Assembly (NCBI RefSeq): GCF_035046505.1
Contig: NC_089825.1
Location: 4,021,563 to 4,085,562, forward strand
DNA length: 64,000 nucleotides
Origin: Tiliqua scincoides
Taxonomy: Eukaryota > Chordata > Lepidosauria > Squamata > Scincidae
Direction of reading: 5' to 3'
Positions within the stretch are counted from its first letter, which is position 1; every line of letters begins with the position of its first letter. Of this stretch, positions 56,201-62,100 are shown one piece after another. The notes under the pieces were generated by a model that worked only from the letters and a program-made list of their open reading frames with translations, made no database searches and was not told the origin of the DNA. Made by a program: the position numbers and the translations under genes.

Positions 56201-59103
56201 AGGGTGGGGGCCCTGTGCCTCGGCCCCTGCCTCTACTTGTGACCCAAAGGCAGGGGAGAGGGATTGTCCAGGTCCACCCTGGGCTGCCACTGTCCTACAA
56301 CCTCTTCCTCACTCTCCAGCAGAAAAGAGGGAGCCCTGCTCCCTTCTTTACTCAGCTCTGCCCATGATTTTCAAATGTCAAGGACTGGTCAACCCCACAG
56401 CCTCCAGAGAACTGGGATGCCAACCTATATCTGCGACTACCAGTCACAGCCCAGGGAGTGGAGAGATCTGCCCATGGCCAAGGTAGGCTTTGGGCACCAG
56501 CCCTTGGGGCAGGGCAAAGGCCATTGCTCCTTGCCTACTAAATGACTTCTGGGGCATTTGGTGGGCCGCTGTGAGAGACAGTAAGCTGGACGAGATGGGC
56601 CTATGGCCTGATCCAGTGGGGCTGTTCTTATGTACCAGCTCCCATGCTGGAGGGGGAAGAGGGGGCTGTGGTGGAGGCAGGGCGGGGTGCCTCTTTCAGC
56701 AGACTCACCGAGGCACACCTGTGTGTTGCATGTCTTGCTCTGTGTGGCCAAGCCTTGGCAGCCCAGATGGCGACACCTGCGGGTGCGCACTTGCTCTCCT
56801 CCTCCACAGGACACACTGCAGGGAGACCACTGGGACCACTCACCCCACGCCTCCTCCTCCTCCTCCTCTGCAGGATACAAGGAAGGAAGGACTCCAGTAA
56901 GGCCTATGGAATTGGGGACACCCCACATGCTCGCTCCACCCCCTCCATGACTAATTTGCAGAAAGCGATTCACAAATTCTGACTAGGGCTGGTTTAAGCC
57001 CAATTTCCAATGGAGCCTGGGCTTAAGCCCTTCAGAATGCAGGTGGGCCTTGTCGGGGCGAAGGCTGCTCCCATGCCAGCACTTCTGAGGAAATTAAAGT
57101 CCTTGCATGTGGAAAACAGAGTGTCGGGCAGGAGGACTGCAGCCACCTTGCCTTTCTCTCAACTTGCTTGTTTCCAATGTGGGGAGAGCAACTCCTGAGC
57201 CCCAGGTGGATCACCCTGCAGGCAGCACCACTGCAAGGAGCAGGTGTCTCTCCACAGCAGCCATTTTCAACCACTATGCCATGGCACACTGGTGTGCCAT
57301 GAATGGTCTGCAGGTGTGCCACAGGAGTTTAGGGGAGGACTATTAGTAAGGTTTTTGGGGGATGTTAGCCCCCACCAACAGCATGGTGTGCCTTGTCAAT
57401 TGTCAAAAAACCTATGGTGTGCCTTGACAATTTTAGTGCCTTGTCAGTGTGCCCCGAGATGAAAAAGGCTGAAAATCACTGCTCCAGAGCAATGCCATCC
57501 TTTGCCTGGACCTTCATGTGACCACTTCCACTCCCAGCTCCTCTTGCCCCTCCTCACCTGAGCAATCCTGCTGGTCCTGGCAGGGCTTCTGCTGCTGACT
57601 GATGCCCTGGCAGCCCCTGCCTCCATTCTGAGGGGCCGGGTTGTCACACTGTCGGAAGCGGAGCTGAATGCCCTCCCCACAGCTCTGGGAGCAGGGGGAC
57701 CACGGCCTCCAGGTGCTCCAGCCGCCATTCAGGTGACACGAGGGGTCCACATGACACTGCAGATGTCCAGCCACGCAGGTGCTGTGGCAGAAGAGTGGAA
57801 AGGAGGCCTGTTAGTGGGGTGGGGCAGAGGTGCCAGGTGCGGATACTTTCAGCCTGCCTTTATTCCACCCTGCAGGTCAGCATGTAAGGGACATGACAAG
57901 GAGCCAAGAAGCAGTACCCAGGCTGCAGCAGGGCTTCTGGAGGGAGGCTTGCCAGGGCCACACTGGGCTGCTGCCAGCTGCGGTGGGGAGGCAGGCTGGA
58001 GGGCACCATCCAGCAGCCTGGACTGGGGCCACAGTGAAGGGGTGAGACTCTCCCACTGTGCCACAGCCCTGATCTAAACCACACACCAACAAGCACAGAG
58101 CCAAGGTCTGTGGCTGGCTGAGGTGGTTGCCTCAGGCAGTAGTGTGGCAGGGGCCCCCACAGCCCCCCCCCGCAGCTCCACTCTCCTTCTCCCCCTCCCC
58201 ATTCCCTGGATCAGAAAAGGAAGGTGGGAAGAGTGGAAGTGTGGTGGAAAAGAGAGTGGTGGGCTGAGGAGTGGTTGCAATGTGGACCCCAAGGGGCCAT
58301 GCCACACTTCTGGGAGCCACATGGAAAAGACAGAACATCTGGGGGCCACAGGAGGTTTCTGACTTAACGGATGGCACCATTAAGGGCTGAGGGCCCCTGG
58401 CCTGGGGTGTTCCTGGCTGTGGCCTCCAGCATTTCAGCCTGCTCTTGCAGGAGAAAGGTTCTAGAAGCCCCACCTGTGTCACTTCTTGCCTGGCCTCAAG
58501 TGGTAGCAGGGCTTCAACTCCTGAGAAGAGGGAAGACTCTGTGGACCAAAAGGGCCCTGAAAGGGCTGCGGATGGGGAGCTGCTGGACTGGGCCAAGCAT
58601 CTAACTAGTGGTGCAGTAGCAGTACAGAGAATTTTTAAAAGCTTGCTAAACAACAGTTGGGGGTGTGGCAGGGATCAGGATCAGGATCGGGGGTGTGGCA
58701 GGGATCAGGACCAGAACCATGGGGGGGGGAGTCAAACCCTCCACTTTCTTGCTGTAGACTCATGCAGGCCCCAATCCAGCTGCTGAATTCTGTCCCTCTG
58801 TGCTCAGGTCAAGCTGAACACAAGGTTCAGCTTGGCACCATAGCGGGGCCAGGAGGTTGTTCCAGGCACAGTGAAGGGACTGGCAGGAGGGATGGAGCTT
58901 GGAGAGAAAATGGTGCTTCACCAGGAGGTTAAGATCAGTTGCCCGCCCCCCCCCCCATGGCCTCAGCTGGGATGTGGACTGCCATGCAGCCCTCTAGGCA
59001 GACACCTGCATGATAGACTAGAGAGGCCCAAACCAAGAAGAGTCTGGATTACGCCTGGAGTTGAAAGTTTTGGATGTGGAAATCTGCACATTCTGCTCAT
59101 TGC

Positions 59104-59165
<62 letters not shown>

Positions 59166-62100
59166 TGTGCATGCATGGCATCAAGAGCACAAGCATTCAG
59201 GGTCTGGGCAGCTGGGTGTGAGGTGGGAGCAGGACTATTCCACAGGGCCCCCTGGAGTCTGGGGGGCATCATGGTTCCAGGAGCTCTCGAGTGGTCTCTG
59301 CCCTGCCTGCATCATCCACGCTCACCAGTTCTGGCAGGAGCCGTGCACGGTCTCGCCTGGCTGGGCATAGTCCCATGGAGGGAGTCCAGACCAGGATGAG
59401 AGGTTCCGTTCTTCTGGAGCACCTGAGAGGAAGAAGAGGGACTGTGACACTGCCAGCCTTGCCTCCCAGCAGGAGGGCATTTGGTGGGCCGCTGTGAGAT
59501 ACAGGAAGCTGGACTAGATGGGCCTATGGCCTGATCCAGTGGGGCTGTTCTTATGTTCTTAACTACAATTCCCAGGAGGCCTTGCAGGTCTCTTGTTATC
59601 TGGTGTGCTCCCTGGGGCATTTGGTGGGCCGCTGTGAGTTACAGGAAGCTGGACTAGATGGGCCTATGGCCTGACCCAGTGGGGCTGTTCTTATGTTCCT
59701 ATGACTCTGGAACCACCCACCCGCAAAGGCACAATGTGCTGAGGGAACCAGGGAAGACCACACGAAAGCTGCTTCCACCGCGGGGCTCCTGGCACCTCTT
59801 GACTGCATGCTGCTAACTTCTGCCTCAGACATTAAGCTCTCCAGCGTAGTGGTGCATGAAGGTGGGAAAACCTCAAAGAACCACCTCACAAGCCATGGTC
59901 CCCCCTCGACTGAGGAGCAGCCCAACTCAGGAGTTGAGCTGCCCCTGCATTGCGTGTGGGTTTGCTCTTCAGTGACATTTCTGGCAGTGCTGGGAGAGCC
60001 TTCGCCACCCGAGACCTGGAGAGCTGCGCCATCACTACCGGCCACGGCAGGCAACACGGAGCACAGGTGGACCATGACTTTGCTTCCCCAGCAGGTGGCT
60101 TCGTGCCCTCTCCTCACCCAAGGGCCCAGACCTGCCTGCCCGTCCCACGGACAAGAGGTGCCACTCAGTGCCCTGCCAGGCTCTGCCCGGGCCTGTTCTT
60201 AGTCCCAGACATGTGGCACACGCACCCAGCCAGCTCCTCCGGTACTTGCAGCGGCACTCGGCGGGGCTGACGCAGGTGGCGTCCTGCAGCAGCTGTCCAT
60301 CTGGGCAGGCACACACAAGCTGGCACTGTGGGCTCTCCAGGCAGGCAGCATCCGGGTGCAGGTCCTCACAGGAGCGGGGGCAGGCCTTGCCACAAGAGAA
60401 GGACACCTGGCCTCCACCGCAGTCTGGGGAGGTGGGAGGAGTCATGCAGTGAGGCCTCCGAGGGCATTTCAGGCATTTCCCCTAAGCCTGCTGTCCCCCT
60501 CACCCAATAACCCCCCCCCAACCTTGAAGAAAGGACTCAGAATACCCCTGAGCCCTCTAGGCCTCTCAGAGCCAAGCTCGCCTCTCCCCCAAACCACACC
60601 ACAAGGCCACTGTGCCAGTGACAAAAAGCCTGCATGGAAGACTCTGGCCTGAGTGCCACGGGCAGGGTGTCATCAGTGGGCCTGCACACATGCAGGAGCA
60701 GCACACCCGATCTACATGTGGGAATTGTGCTGCTTCCCGAAAAGGGATCTGCAGGAAGAAAATCAGCGGTTGAGGAGCCCCAAATGAGGCGTTTGTTCTG
60801 TTCAAGGCAGGCGACCAAGTTCAAAAGGCGGCTGGGATGCGGTCAGGACTGCAAAATCCACACCTGGAAACACTTCTTGCCACCTTGACGTTCACACAGA
60901 GAAATGTCAGCTGCAGACTCCAGGTGTGCCAGTGCTGCCAGAAGGAGGCTTTGCCCCAAGGAGTGTCCCCACCCACCCTCCCCAGGGAGCGCAGGTGGAG
61001 TCCCTGCCTGACTCGTTCTCACCTTCGCAGAGAGTGTGTCCGTCGTGGCACATGCGGCTCTGCCAGGCTTCTCCAGAGCAGGTCAGGCCCCCGAAGCGGG
61101 CAGGGGGGTTGTTGCACTCCCTGCTCCGCACAGACTCACCAAGGCAGGCATTGCACAGAGACCAGGAGCTCCACGTACTCCAGCCCCCATCCACTGCAAG
61201 GCACAGAAACAGGAGGGCTATGGATGCGCTCACCCTGGCTGGAGTGACCAGAGGGCAGCTACGTGTGGGGCCAGGCTACAGAAGCCCAGTTTGGTCTGAA
61301 GCTGGAGCGTCTGCTCTTTGCACAAGTCTGCAGCCCATGTGGCATGACCAAACTACAGACTTGACATGACACAATCCTCATTCTTCCCAGGTACAAGCCA
61401 AATGGGACCTGTGATTCTGCAAGACAGAAGGCAGCCAAGGTGCAGCACAACCCAGCCCAGGTCAAACAAAATGTGATACCCGAAGTACATCACACAGAAC
61501 AGTCATTGAAATGCACTGGCCCCTTTGCAAAAGAGAACTACAGTGGGGGGGGCACGTTTGGGTGGGGAAGAGGTTCCACTGGTCCCTCCTGCCAAGGCAT
61601 CACTTTGAATCTTCTCTCCCACACTCAGTGGGAACTTGGAGGGTACCCAGTCCTGGCAGAGGCACCTGCTGCGATCACATTAAATTTGACCTGGTTGGAG
61701 GGTGGGCAGAGCCGTACCCACACCCCAAGCCAATACACATGTGTGCTGCAGGAATCCCCACTGGGGTGACTGAGCTTCCAGATGTTTCCCTTCCAGATGT
61801 TTCCCTCCAATTGGGCTTTTCTCTTTCTTTCATCTTCCAAGCCCTTTTATTGGTCACCTGAAGACAACAAGAGCACGCCCAGCGCCCCTTTTCTCCTGCG
61901 GCTTGGGTACCTGGGCAGAAGGTGGCCATGGGACACTCTTCCCTCTGGAGCTGCACCGCACCATCATCTTGGCACTCCGGGCCACCGTGCTGCGGCTTGG
62001 GGCAACTGCACATCCGGTAGCGGGTCACCACCTCACTGCCACACGTCCTGGAGCAGGGGCTCCATGGCGACCAGTCACACCAGCCACCGGGAACTGGAGG

